In this document: piece after piece, positions 1 to 10,848 of the stretch
How positions within the stretch are numbered: position 1 is the stretch's first letter
Layout: the number at the start of each line of letters is the position of its first letter
Assembly: GCF_963576675.1 (NCBI RefSeq)
Contig: NC_088917.1
Span: 79,346,610 to 79,410,609 of the forward strand
DNA: 64,000 nt
Direction of reading: 5' to 3'
Origin: Euphorbia lathyris
Lineage: Eukaryota; Streptophyta; Magnoliopsida; Malpighiales; Euphorbiaceae
Translations under genes and position numbers: made by a program
Notes under the pieces: model-generated
Databases searched by the model: none
The model's input: only the letters and a program-made list of their open reading frames with translations
What the model was told of the DNA's origin: nothing

Positions 1-177
1 GAGAGGTTTGGAAGTTGGCTGCTTATTGTTAGAATTATGGTTAGAATTTTTGTATTCCAATTGTAATATAATATGATATTATGATATTGGGATAAATTGG
101 AGACTCTTAAGTGTTGATTATAATCTTTCTATTTCACGCCCGATGCCGATTGAGGTCGTTTAGGACCGGGTGTGACA
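1..177 (-). repeat. Probable partial LTR of an unidentified retroelement
   Basis: Read on the - strand, the copia gag frame stops making sense at 177/178, where the sequence becomes TGTCACACCCGGTCC. TGTCACACCC is a common start of plant Ty3-type LTRs. The other end lies outside the window, so this is inferred from the abrupt junction and the start motif only. No coding potential is visible here beyond read-through of the gag frame to a stop at 134. Confidence 0.35.
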
Positions 178-1039
178 TCAGCAACATCTCCTCCGTCTCG
201 TCTAGCTCTGCAAAATTTGAATGCTTTCCCAAGGTGGGACATTCATATTGGAAGTGGCCAAGATTGTGACATCGATAACATTCCACAGTAGCTTTGTTTA
301 GATATACTCTGCCTCTTCCTTGACCTCCTCTGATTGCTCCTCTTCCTCTACCTCTTCCTCTTTCTGCTCTCTCTTCATGAGTCACCTTCATCAACACTTG
401 TTCTTCCCCATCAACATTCTTCATTCTCTGCTCATGGATCAACAAGCTGCTTTGAAGTTCATCGACTGTAAGAGTGTCGACGTTGTTGGATTCTTCAATG
501 GAGCAAACAACATAATTAAATTTTGGCACTAGGGATCTGAGAATCTTCCTTATAATGTCCCTTTCTTGAATGATTTCTCCACACGCTTTCATTCGTTTTG
601 CAATGGAGAGAGTTCACCCGAAATAGGCATTAACAGTCTCTCCCTCCTTCATTCTGAGTGTTTCAAACTCAGTCTTCAATGTCTGTAATTGAGCCCTCTT
701 CACCCTCGTGGAACCCTTGAATTTCTGCTTCATAGAGTCCCAAATCTGCTTGGAAGTGTCGTCATTGAGTATAGTCTCCATGATTTCTCTATCGATAGCT
801 TGATAGAGATAATTCTTGATCTTCTTGTCTTTCAACTGTTGCTCTTCTATCACCTTCATCTGGGCTTCTGTTGCCTGAGTGCCTTCTGGAACTGTGTCTA
901 TCCCCTTCTCAATTAGGTTCTAATATTCCTTCGCGCGAAGGAAATTCTCCATCAATTTTGCCCAATGCTCATAGTAACCATCAAATCTTGGAATTGCTGG
1001 TTGTACAAACTTCCCATTGGTACTACTACTCTCAGCCAT
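178..1039 (-). pseudogene. Copia gag polyprotein, broken and truncated
   Basis: This is the capsid/nucleocapsid part of a Ty1/copia polyprotein. The ATG at 1039 opens a frame beginning MAESSSTNGKF, followed by a UBN2-type gag domain (PRFDGYYEHWAKLMENFL, then QIWDSMKQKFKGSTRVKRAQ). Near the 3' end is a CX2CX4HX4C zinc knuckle, CYRCHNLGHFQYEC, about 236-279. Two in-frame stops interrupt it: KEY*NL near 917 (expected Trp) and YFG*TL near 614 (expected Arg). Both fit a single C-to-T change on one strand. The frame ends abruptly at 178 where another repeat starts, so protease, integrase and RT are missing. The gag lies 83 bp downstream of its own PBS, the normal arrangement. It is certainly a retroelement relic; the copia lineage is not resolved. 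Confidence 0.85.
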
Positions 1040-1121
1040 CTCTTCTCTTTCGCACAGATGATTTTTCTCTCACTCGGTGTTTCACTCTTTGCTGAAGCTA
1101 TTTATCAGCCCTGATACTCTA

Positions 1122-1133
1122 GCTCTGATACCA
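1122..1133 (-). other. Primer binding site (initiator tRNA-Met type)
   Basis: On the - strand the sequence TGGTATCAGAGC follows the LTR end by two bases. It is complementary to the 3' end of plant initiator tRNA-Met, the usual copia primer. It fixes the element's orientation as - strand. Confidence 0.9.
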
Positions 1134-1135
1134 AA

Positions 1136-1390
1136 TGTTAAGCATAAATCGAAAGCTTAATGTTTGTGATAATCAGCTTGTTTATTCCACTTGAAACAAT
1201 GGCTATTTAAAAGCCTTACAAAACAGAAAGTAGAGAAAAAATAGCAGCACGATTACATGAAGATTCCCAAGCAAAACAGAATTAAAAAAACTATCTGCAC
1301 TAGCCTTTAAAATAGGACTCCCTACTGACTAGGCAACTTATTAACAATAAGGTAAAACAACTCCTACAAAATAGGACTTTAACGTTAACA
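1136..1390 (-). mobile_element. Copia 5' LTR, 255 bp, inserted in a TPS exon
   Basis: The block starts TGTTAAGC and ends ACGTTAACA, giving TGTTAA/TTAACA termini. It sits beside the PBS at 1122-1133. Its outer edge is exact: base 1391 resumes the TPS coding sequence (GAAGCATGTTTTT), which matches TPS pseudogene 2 at 23206-23218. The matching target duplication would lie on the far side of the element, outside the window. Confidence 0.9.
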
Positions 1391-2262
1391 GAAGCATGTT
1401 TTTGGGAAATTTCTGGTGAAGATATATTAGATGAAGCCCTTGCTTTTACAAGGAAACATTTGAAAATTTTAGCTGAAAGTTCAAGCTCTCATCTTCAAAA
1501 ATACATAAGGAATACTTTGATGAGCCCATCTCATCGCACCATAGAAAGACTTGATGCTTTAAATTATATATCCTTTTACGAGGAAGATGAATCTCCGAAC
1601 GAAACTCTTCTCAAATTTGCAAAGTTTGATTGTAATGGACTATAATTACTCTACAGAAAAGAGTTAGCTTTACTTTCAAAGTAAGTAATTTTCCTATTGG
1701 ACATTATTCTTTCATTTGCTTTAATTAAGATGAAAGATATATACATTTATTTCTTTATAGGTGGTGGAAAGATTTGAATGTTGTGGAAAACCTTCCATAT
1801 ACAAGAGATAGACTTGTAGAGTCATATATGTGTGCACTTGGATTCTTTTTCGAGCTAAAGTATAGTGCTTCTCGGATGCTTGTATGCAAGTATGTAACAA
1901 TGCTAACACCGATGGATGATGCTTATGATTCCTATGGTACCATTGATGAACTTCAACGATATAGATTGATAGTGTGATAAAGACTTAAAATTTATATTTG
2001 TGCTTGATTCTAATACTTTCCTTTTTTATTCTAAGAGTAAAGGCCAATACTAGTTTTTCTTATAATCTTTTACGCATCCCCAAATATTGAAATTCCAATA
2101 TATAAGCTAAAAAATATAGCTTTTATTATTAATCATGAAAAAAACTTGTGCACATGGTACCCATAGGTTTGAAGGGTGTAAACAAGAATTCATTTTGCTA
2201 TGTCTGTTGAATTCTTTTTAATAAATGGAAGCTGGCATCATTCAAACTCATGACTATATGGT

Positions 2263-2508
2263 TGTCGTAGATTAATATAAGATCTATGGTTGGGCCTTAA
2301 CTATAAGTTCCAGCTTTTAGTTCAATCGGTTCCATGACATGGTATCAGAGCTTCTAAGACCAAATGGTCGAGGGTTTGAGTCCCGGCAACCTAATAAATA
2401 TGTGGAATTAAAAAAACACATGGCGGGATGGGCCTGTGTTGTGCACGTTGCAAACCCAAGGGGCATTTGCGTGTGGGGGTGTGTCGGAGATTAATAGGTT
2501 CCATGACA
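2263..2508 (+). mobile_element. TRIM element in TPS intron, with 5-bp TSD
   Basis: The 77-bp left LTR at 2263-2339 (TGTCGTAGATTAAT...GGTTCCATGACA) is followed directly by the PBS TGGTATCAGAGC at 2340-2351. A short non-coding core follows, then a polypurine GTGTGGGGGTG and an internally deleted right LTR at 2482-2508. The flanks carry a perfect 5-bp duplication, ATGGT, at 2258-2262 and 2509-2513. No ORF is present, so this fits a terminal-repeat retrotransposon in miniature. Confidence 0.85.
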
Positions 2509-3750
2509 ATGGTATCTATGAGATTATATACCATTACAAGAATCTAACTGGTCCAAAAGTTTAAACTCATAGTTAAAATCAATAATAGTTTTTGTTATAA
2601 ATTTTGATAGTTAAGCATTCTATTTTCCATTTCGAGTTTGCATCTCTTACTAGATTATCAATATATAATTCACACGTTTTCTTTTTGTCAAAATTCAGGT
2701 TCACTAAAGATGTTGTTGATGAACTACCAGAGTATATGAAATTTCTTTACAAGTTTCTCTTTGAATTAACCGAGAATGATGGTACTCATGGATGCGGTTG
2801 CAAAACAACTTTTATGAGGGAAATGGTATACTTATTATTATATATTTTTTAAATTAAATACACTGTGATAAATCATTTAAATCTTTTCAACTTTTCTTTA
2901 AACATGATAATTTCTACTATGCATCGGGTGTAATACACAAACTATTTAAGAGAGGCATAGATACCAATTCATGAAAGTTGATTGGTGTTAAGAAATACAA
3001 ACCTACTTTTAGGTTCTTATAATTTGAAAGTTTATTTTAGGTGAAATATATTAGGCCCTAGTATAAGAGTCTCCAACGTTTTTATATTAAACAATGAATT
3101 ATATATATATATTTGTACTTAATTAGGAATAACATAAATATAATGATATAATAACAAGGAATCATCTATAGGCAATAATTTCTTTTGATCTACCGGATGG
3201 TTTAACCAAAAAAATAATTCATTTTGATCATTACTACTTTGACATTCCCCCTCAATTGGAATATGGCGTGGATAGACTGTCACTTTGTCCCCAAAAAAAA
3301 AAAATATGCATGGCCTTTGAAAAAAAAATTTGCATATGTCCAAAGGGATTCATGAGACTATCCCCCGTGATTCAAGACAAGTTTCTGAAGTTTGAATCCT
3401 ACTGCATGGACATGATTAGTGGAAAAATAAACTATATATGCATGTGTCGTGAATTCATTGGTTAAGAGTATTACTCTAAAAATACCCTAAAATTTTCTAT
3501 TCAAGTAGATCCAGATGCATACCTTTCTCCAATATCTTCCATATGCACAAATATGCACAAACTACTTTCACTTACCAAATAATCAACCGCATTTGAATGA
3601 ATATAGCATCACCGAAAAGATAGGATAAAGGAAGTCAAAAAAAAAAAATTCAATTTAGGGTTCGGATTTGGAAGACCATGAATACATCAGCTTGAGAAAA
3701 AGAAAAAAAAAACCTTTAAATCTCATAAATCTTATATAGGGTTCAGTGCT

Positions 3751-4023
3751 CAGTGGCGGAATCAGGACCCCGGATGACCCGGGGCTCAAATATATCAGCA
3801 AAAAAAAATTCCAAACGTCAACAAAAAATTAGAAACATCAGTAACTATTATGATGATAGTGAAAATCCATGTCTAGAAGATAGACTATCTATGGCAGTTT
3901 TCAGCGATTGAGATGAAGTATCAGCCACATGTTCTACCGAAATAAATCTTTCAATCACCTCACCATACTTGTTCACATATCTTAAAACAACAGCCATCTG
4001 TTCCGCCCCTGGTTCCGCCCCTG
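3751..4023 (+). mobile_element. Small non-autonomous hAT-type element (MITE)
   Basis: Terminal inverted repeats CAGTGGCGGAATCAGG and CCTGGTTCCGCCCCTG bound 273 bp. The flanks TCAGTGCT (3743-3750) and ACAGTGCT (4024-4031) match at 7 of 8 positions, as expected for an aged hAT 8-bp duplication. It lies in a TPS pseudogene 1 intron. No coding potential is seen. Confidence 0.75.
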
Positions 4024-4400
4024 ACAGTGCTTTTTTTTTTTTTAGATCTAATTACTCAATGACATAAAGTAAGAAGGATCAGTTGTGTAGGAAAATCATG
4101 AAGAGATAAAGAAAATTAATCTTGGTTTGATTTTGAGAGGGTTTAGAGCTATGAAGACAACACTAGTAATTAATTTTTTATCATGGAAATAAAGCAAGGT
4201 CTAAGCAAAAGACAGTGACATAAAATTAGGGTTATCATGTCATTTAAAGAAATTTCAAGAAGCTAACCAGACATCCTTAAAATTGGGCCAATAGAGTTTT
4301 TATTGTGCTCCCTAATGTATTCAGTTGTTATTTTATTATAAGAACCCATTAATGCATTTGATAGATCATGGGAAATTTAAATTGTTTAGCATTATATATA

Positions 4401-4679
4401 TAATTTATTAGTCTCTATATTTTTTTATCTAACACGTTGTTTAGTTCTTAAAAAAACACGTTCTTTAGTTCTTGTATTTTCATAATATACTATTGGGTCC
4501 TTAACTTAAGTTTTATTCAACAGTTTAATCCCTTATAGAGGGACTAAACTGTTTAATAATTCAAATATTTAAGGAACTAAATTATTCAATAAAACAAATA
4601 TTAAAAACTAAATAGTATATTATCAAGATATGAGGACTAAACAATATGTTAGATAAAAATATAGAGATTAATAAATTAT
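4401..4679 (+). mobile_element. Long-TIR MITE in TPS intron
   Basis: The ends form a long imperfect inverted repeat. TAATTTATTAGTCTCTATAT at the left pairs with the complement of ATATAGAGATTAATAAATTA at the right, and pairing continues inward through TATCTAAC...GTTTAG. Length is near 280 bp with no ORF. TPS pseudogene 2 keeps only the right half (about 24897-25040), so the insertion predates the split of the two TPS copies or was partly deleted there. Superfamily is not assigned. Confidence 0.6.
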
Positions 4680-5276
4680 TTAACCTATATATATATATAT
4701 ATATTTATTGACAAGTTATGTATTAATTTATTACAGATAAAAGAGCTGGCGATAACTTATAATGAGGAGGTAATTCGGAAGAAAGAAATGAAAGTACCTT
4801 CCTTCAATGAGTATATGCGAACTGCAATAGTGACAAGCGGTTATGACATTACTACAACAATACTTATTCTTGGAGTGGAAAACATGGGTACGAAGGAAAT
4901 GTTATGGGTCCGAAGTAATCCAAAAATTGCTCATGGTGCAAAATTACATACTCGTTTCCTGAATGACATTAGTGGAGTACGAATGGTATGTTAAAGATAA
5001 CAATAAAAACTATTCTTGATTTTTATTATGTTAGCTTAAAATTTTAGGACAAATAGTTCTTAACATGGTTTCGTAGATCGATTTATTTAAATTAATTTTT
5101 TCAATTAATAATAATATTATGTTTCATACATGCATATTAGAATTGAAAGACAAAACAAGGCTTATTATTACATTAGAGGCTTTTTACATACTTGGTTCAA
5201 AATAGTGATTGGCCTTGAGTACTTTGGAGATGTCTCAATAGATCTAGGAACCTAATTAAAGTAATCTATCAATTCC

Positions 5277-5824
5277 TGATGCGGACATCCTAACTAGGAT
5301 CACTGATCACGCGCGCCTTGGCGGATCCTCAGGCATCACATCCACGGAGGGTGTACCTAGGAGGGAGGATCCCAAGGACATACAAGCGGGGCGGATCTAG
5401 GAGTACACAAGGAGGCGTATCAACACCTGACCAGGGGAGGATCCTCAATCCACGCCTGGGCGGACCTCTAGGTTGGGCGGATCTCCAGGTTACTTCCTCC
5501 CGAAGTAATTCACCAACAACCCTGACACTCCGTACCTGTACCTTTGTACTGATTGTCGGGGCGTATCACCTCTTTTACCCTTTTGTTGATAACCTTATTG
5601 TAACCCTAGTAGGGGTAGTCCTTGTCTTTTGTTGTCATTAGGGGGATGTATTTAAACCCCCATTTCGTAAGGATGAAACAACTTTTATCAATCAAATATT
5701 ATTCTCTTTGAGAACCTAAGGTTTATACCTTGTTTTGGGATTCACTCCTTCTAGTTTAGCTAGAGAAGAACCTCTTTGTTGGTTTACGATTAAAATCTTC
5801 ATTTATCGCTTTCAATCTGTATCA
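5277..5824 (+). mobile_element. Ty3/gypsy 5' LTR, 548 bp
   Basis: The LTR starts TGATGCGGAC and ends TCTGTATCA, so its ends form TGAT/ATCA. A PBS follows two bases later. Alignment with TPS pseudogene 2 (25600-25625) shows the left edge: shared intron sequence AAGTAATCTA(T/C)CAAT stops just before 5277. A short ORF (5318-5641) inside is not credible as a gene. No 3' LTR is found in the window. Confidence 0.85.
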
Positions 5825-5826
5825 GT

Positions 5827-5838
5827 TGGTATCAGAGC
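5827..5838 (+). other. Primer binding site of the Ty3 element
   Basis: TGGTATCAGAGC, complementary to the 3' end of initiator tRNA-Met, lies two bases after the LTR end at 5824. Confidence 0.85.
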
Positions 5839-5871
5839 CGATCGTTTCCTGACCCGAAACTTCTTTTGGCA

Positions 5872-7302
5872 ATGGTTCAATCCCGACAACCGCAAGATTC
5901 CATGGAAACCAGTGACCGGAGGTATGAGGAGCTAAGGGAGCACCTCGCGGAGCAGATCCAAGCCAGCCATGAGCGGCAGAGGTAAACCGACCAACGGTTC
6001 CTGGAGCTAGCCACCTCCCTAGAAAACTTCAAACTGGAGGTTCTGGCTCTAATTCGACCAACCGCGGGAGGATCAACCTAGAGAAAGGAAGGAGTCCCTG
6101 AACAACAGCTTCCACAAATGGGTCCTAGGGATCCTGAGGTAAGAAGACCCAACTTTGTCCTTGTGCATAATGCTGATAGTGATAGTGATGACTTTGAGGG
6201 TATTGAGGATGGTGATACCGTTAGAGTTACGAGGGATGTTGGGCCTGTTGACAACCGACGTGTGGATGTTGCTAGAGTATACCCAGGTCTAGGAAACTTT
6301 GATAGAGATGATGCCTTTAAGCTAAAAATAGACTTACCATCTTTTGGAGGCGAACTGGATATAGAGGGATTCTTAGACTGGTTATCGGAAGTTGAACGTT
6401 TTTTTGAGTATGTTGGGATTCCTGATGAGAGGAAGGTGAGGCTGGTGGCATATCGCCTGAAGGGTGGCGCATCAGTTTGGTGGGATCAGATGAGGGAAGA
6501 AAGAAGAAGAGGGGGCAGAGATCCGATTAGATCTTGGCTACGGATGAAGGCGATGTTGAGGGAGCGGTTCTTACCGTCGGATTATGAGCAGTATATTTAC
6601 AGCTCCTACAGGGGATGATCTCAAGGGACCCGAAGTGTCCATGAGTATACCTCAGAGTACTTAAGGCTTTCGGCAAGGGCCAACTTGTTAGAAACTGAAA
6701 GCCAAAAGACCTCTAGGTATCTAGAAGGGTTGAGATACAACATCCAGGATCGTATTGGCACACAGATGGTGGTTCGGGTACAAGATGCCAGGAATTTAGC
6801 CCTCAAGGCTGAATCCCAACTAACCGGGAGATCCAGGAGATCCGCCACTACTGAGTATACGCCTAGAGGAAGAGATAACATGAAGCCTTATGACAAAGGC
6901 AAGCAGGTGGCGAGTGCCAGTGGGGCCAAGGTCAACAGTGTGGGAAGGGGATCTGTCGGAGATACTAGGCCGTACAAGGAAGCACCTATACCACCTAAGA
7001 GCAACAATCCGTACACGAGGCCAGCGCCTTTTAAATGTTTTCGGTGCAATGAGCCAGGCCATAGGTCCAACGAATGTCCTAGGAGGAAGAGCGCCAACAT
7101 GGTGGAGAGGTATGAAGATGACTATGATGAAGGGGATGAAGTATTTTGTGAACCCTTAGGAGAAGATGATGATGAGGCGGATGAAGAGAGATACGCCATT
7201 CATGTGGTACGGCGTTTGTTAGTCTCCAGCCGGATAGAGGCACCGACTATTCAGGACCCGCTATCTTGTGAAAGGTGGGCGATGCAATGTGATAATAGAT
7301 AG
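5872..7302 (+). pseudogene. Ty3/gypsy gag, three in-frame stops
   Basis: This is the structural gag of the element at 5277. The frame opens with ATG at 5872 (MVQSRQPQDSMETSDRRYEE). A retrotransposon gag domain follows (about 6310-6800: LPSFGGELDIEGFLDWLSEV, VWWDQM, RERFLPSDYEQYIY, LSARANLLETESQKTSRYLE). A zinc knuckle CFRCNEPGHRSNEC lies at about 7036-7080 and an acidic tail after it. In-frame stops occur at about 5983 (TAA), 6079 (TAG) and 6616 (TGA). The pol frame is different (-/+1) near 7270-7300, which in this family normally marks a mutation. Gag proteins of this type package element RNA in virus-like particles; this copy cannot make one. Confidence 0.88.
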
Positions 7303-10065
7303 TGGAAGCCAAGAGAACATTGTGAGCAGCAGCGCCGTTCGGAAATTCGGGTTGTTGGCGGAGGCGCATCCCGACCCCTATAGGGTGGGATGGATAAAAA
7401 ACGTGGGTGAACTTAGAGTCAACCAGAGATGCAGGGTACCTATTGAGATTGGTGATTATAGTGATGAAGTCTGTTGTGATGTGGTCGATATGGACGCCTG
7501 CCACCTATTGTTGGGCCGACCCTGGCAGTTTGATAACGATGCCATCCACGCAGGAAGAGAGAACACTTACAGATTTGTGAAGAATGGGGTGAAGTTCGTA
7601 CTTACACCAATGATGAGAGAGCCAAAGGCCGACGAGAAGTCTACCTTGGTAGTATGTCCCACACACAAATCATTTGTCAGCCAATGTGAAGAGAGCCAGA
7701 TGGTGTATGTGGTAATGGTTAAGGCGAATCACGAAGCCTTCCTAGTGGATGAACGGGAGATACCGAATGAAGTGACCCGCCTACTTGGCGAGTATCCGGA
7801 TCTTTTCCCTGAGGAATTACCAAGTGGGTTACCACCTTTGAGGGACATCCAACATCATATCGACCTTGTGCCCGGGGCTAGTTTACCAAGCCTCCCCCAT
7901 TATCGAATGATTCCAAAGGAAAATGACATCATGAGGCAGAAAGTGGAAGAGCTCATTGAGATGGGATACGTTAGAGAAAGTATGAGTCCATGCGTCGTCC
8001 TAGTCCTACTTACGCCCAAGAAGGATGGATCTTGGCGGATGTGTGTGGACAGCAGGGCTATCAACAAGATCACTATCAAGTATAAGTTCCCTATTCCAAG
8101 ACTGGATGATATGCTAGACTAACTTGGCGGATCCCGAGTTTTCTCCAAGATTGATCTCAGGAGCGGTTATCATAAGATACGAATTCGATCTAGGGATGAG
8201 TGGAAGACTGCTTTCAAGACCAGAGATGGATTGTATGAGTGGTTAGTAATGCCATTCGGGATGACTAATGCCCCCAGTACATTTATGAGGCTAATGAATC
8301 AGGTGCTCCGTCCGGTAATTGGGAAATTTGTAGTTGTGTATTTTGATGATATTCTGATTCATAGCCAGACCGTGGCGGAACATGTGGAGCACTTGCGGAC
8401 AGTATTTGACCTGTTAAGGAAACACCAGCTATACGCCAACACTAAGAAATGTGATTTTGTCATGGAGAGCCTGGTGTTCCTTGGGTTCGTGGTCAGTGGC
8501 GATGGAGTCCAAGTTGATGGGGAGAAGGTAAGAGCCATCCGAGAATGGCCTACTCCGAGGAACGTGGGGGACATCAGGAGCTTTTATAGGCTAGCAACAT
8601 TTTATCGACGATTCATCAAGGACTTCAGTTCCATAGTGGCCCCGTTAACGGATTGCTTGAAGAAAGGAAAGGGATTCGCGTGGGCGGATGCTCAAGAGGA
8701 GAGCTTCGCCCTGATCAAGGAAAAGCTGAGTACAGCGCCAGTGCTGGCGTATCCCAATTTTGATAAATTGTTCGAAGTTGAGTGTGATGCCAGTGGAGTT
8801 GGGATTGGTGGTGTCTTGATGCAAGAAAAGAGGCCCATTGCATATTTCAGTGAGAAGCTCTGTGAGCCACGATAAAAGTGGGCAACGTATGATCAAGAGT
8901 TTTATGCTGTAGTTAGGGCGTTGAAAGTGTGGGAACATTACTTGGTGGGGAAAGAATTCATCCTCTACACTGACCACAAAGCTCTCAAGTACCTGGGAAG
9001 TCAGAAGCAACTTCGAAGCTCCATGCATGCCCGGTGGTCCGCCTTCATAGATAAGTTCCCCTATAAGCTTATCCATAAGGCTGGAAAACAGAACAAGGTG
9101 GCGGACGCCTTGAGTCGAAGGGTGTCACTAATAAAGACAGTAAACCTGGAGACCGATTGTTTTGAACACATCCGAGGAGAGTACTTGGCGGATCTTGATT
9201 TTGGCAATATCTGGGAAAAGTGTCAGCACCAGCATGGGGATGGGGCGTATCACCTGATGGATGAGTATCTCATGAGGGGCAACCAACTTTGCTTACCCTG
9301 CACTTCCATCCGCGAGAAGGTTGTTCATGATCTACATGGCGGATCCCTGGGAGGGCATTTTGGGCGAGACAAGACAAATGAAGCAGTGAGTTCTCGTTAT
9401 TTCTGGCCTAAGATGAGGAGAGATGTTGCCTACTTAGTAGAACGATGCTATATTTTCCAGACCGCCAAGGGACGCACTACAAATGCTGGCTTGCAGCTAC
9501 CCTTGCCTGTACCAGAAACCATATGGGAGGATCTGTCCATGGACTTTGTCCTAGGGTTACCCAGAACTCAGAGAGGCATGGATTCCATCTTTGTTGTGGT
9601 CGATCAGTTTTCAAAGATGGCCCACTTCATACCATGTCGTAAAACTAATGATGCCTCAGCGACTACTAAGCTATTTTTCAAAGAGATTGTCAGGCTACAT
9701 GGCGTACCCAAGAGCATTATCTCGGATCATGATACAAAGTTCCTCAGTCACTTCTAGCGGACGTTGTGGGCTCTGTTTGATACGTCTCTGAAGTTTAGTA
9801 CCACCGCCCACCCTCAAACAGACGGACAGACGGAGGTGGTCAATAGAACTTTGGGAAACTTACTACGCATCAAATGTAAGGATAAGCCCAGGATGTGGGA
9901 TGTGGTTTTAGCCCAAGCTGAGTTCGCCTACAACGGCTCTGTACATTCGGGAACCGGGAGATCCCCATTTGAGGTAGTATACACGAAGACCCCGAATCAC
10001 GTCCTCGACATAGCCCATCTTCCTAAAGGAAACGTGACTGCCAACCAGCTGGCCAAGGTATTAGA
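7268..10065 (+). pseudogene. Ty3/gypsy pol (PR-RT-RH-IN), three stops, 3' truncated
   Basis: One frame holds all pol domains in Ty3 order. Protease: VIIDSGSQENIVSS, about 7286. RT: FPEELPSGLPPLRDIQHHID, then LTPKKDGSWRMCVDSRAINK, and catalytic YFDDILIHS near 8338. RNase [16 protein letters not shown]. Integrase follows: an HHCC finger in which the last cysteine is lost (CYIFQ instead of CxxC), the first catalytic Asp in MDFVLGLP, SDHDTKF, and the Glu in GQTEVVNRT. Stops interrupt at about 8120 (TAA), 8873 (TAA) and 9757 (TAG). The frame ends inside the integrase C-terminal region (NQLAKV) where another LTR begins at 10066. Any chromodomain is lost, so the lineage is uncertain. Confidence 0.9.
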
Positions 10066-10600
10066 TGTATTATAAGATAATAATTGGGAATCCTATTCCG
10101 AATTGAATTCCTATTAAGTAACCTATTCCTATCTAACTAGGGTTTAGATACAAGTTATTATATATACCCCCCTACTACATGAATTTCGACTAAGCCGAAC
10201 CCCTCCCCTCATTGTGATTTTCGAAACATACAATTAGAGAGAGAAAGTGAATTCGCATCCCCTAGTTCGTGGATAAGAATTCATACGGCTTCCATCGATC
10301 GATTAATTTCATCTATCTTTCTTTCTCTTTGATCTTGTGTTGGTTAATTAGAGGCAATCTATTTTGGTTGCATCTCATACGGTTGATTCTAACTTAACCT
10401 CACCATGTTATACTTCGTGCTTGGGAACTCGGAGAAGAATTGTGGGCGCTTCTTTAACAACGGCAGATTGTTCTTCAAAAGGTATTTCTTCTTATCCCTC
10501 TTTATATGAAATAACGATTAACGGATCCTATGGTTAAAAGGAAGTAGGCTAAAATTTTATATTTCCGCTGCTATACCTTAGCCTTAATTTCCTTCAGACA
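10066..10600 (+). mobile_element. Copia-type LTR inserted in Ty3 integrase
   Basis: The block runs from TGTATTATAAGATAAT to CTTCAGACA, about 535 bp, and has a promoter-like TATATATACCCCCC at about 10158. Its end (TTTCCGCTGCTA...CCTTAGCC) resembles the end of the copia LTR at 12062-13773 read on the - strand. The left edge is set by loss of the Ty3 pol frame. No PBS follows; the sequence after 10597 is an inverted copy of the LTR interior. The exact edges are inferred. Confidence 0.55.
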
Positions 10601-10631
10601 CAAGATCAAAGAGAAAGAAAGATAGATGAAA

Positions 10632-10848
10632 TTCTTGGTAGGGAGCATCATCAGATTTATGCTTCAAGTAAGCATAAAATTCTTGGTAGGGAGCATCATC
10701 AGTTGGGTAAGGGAGTATCGGTGTATCAAGTACATACCCTTTCCTCTCGAACTTCAAAACAATTTTGAGGTTACGAAACCAGTCGGTGAAGTTTGAACCA
10801 TTCAATTTGTTATCGGTAATGATGTAACGCAAATCGGTGTTAGTCATG
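10632..10848 (-). pseudogene. Copia gag N-terminal fragment with internal duplication
   Basis: The - strand ATG at 10848 opens MTNTDLRYIITDNKLNGSNF, then FTDWFRNLKIVLKFERKGYV and a DTPILPYPTDDAPYQEF motif. This is the characteristic start of a Tork/Angela-like copia gag. About 70 residues survive before the frame reaches the rearranged junction at 10598-10632. The segment encoding DDAPYQEF occurs twice in direct orientation, 48 bp apart. The PBS and LTR of the same element lie upstream at 12049-13773, separated by a 1.2-kb leader. Confidence 0.8.

Larger units (their letters stand above)
1391..5276 (+). pseudogene. Terpene synthase pseudogene 1 (TPS-a-like), exons 3 to 6
   Basis: This is a relic of a class I terpene synthase, an enzyme that ionises prenyl diphosphates. 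Exon 3 runs 1391-1680 (EDILDEALAFTRKHLKILAE, then ALNYISFYEEDESPNETLL). Exon 4 runs from 1761 to about 1971 and carries RWWKDLN, the RDR motif (YTRDRLVESY) and the metal-binding DDxxD as DDAYD at about 1914-1928. Exon 5 is 2699-2825 (DELPEYMKFLYKF) and exon 6 is 4737-4985, 249 bp. Splice sites are GT..AG. Lesions: a copia LTR replaces everything 5' of codon YEA in exon 3, exon 3 has an in-frame TAA at 1643-1645 where copy 2 has CAA, and the final exon is cut off by the Ty3 LTR at 5277. The region usually holding the second metal motif reads LNDISGVRMV and is not canonical. The product class cannot be told from sequence. Confidence 0.9.

Noticed and set aside
320..532. Plus-strand ORF of 70 codons
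   Set aside because: It is the complement of the copia gag, which has recognisable domains on the other strand.
2369..2400. tRNA gene suggested by GGTTTGAGTCCCGGC in the TRIM core
   Set aside because: No acceptor stem or anticodon arm can be drawn and the text lies between TRIM LTRs.
5318..5641. 107-codon ORF in the Ty3 LTR
   Set aside because: It lies wholly inside an LTR, has no domain and starts within the GGCGGATC-rich repeats of the U3 region.
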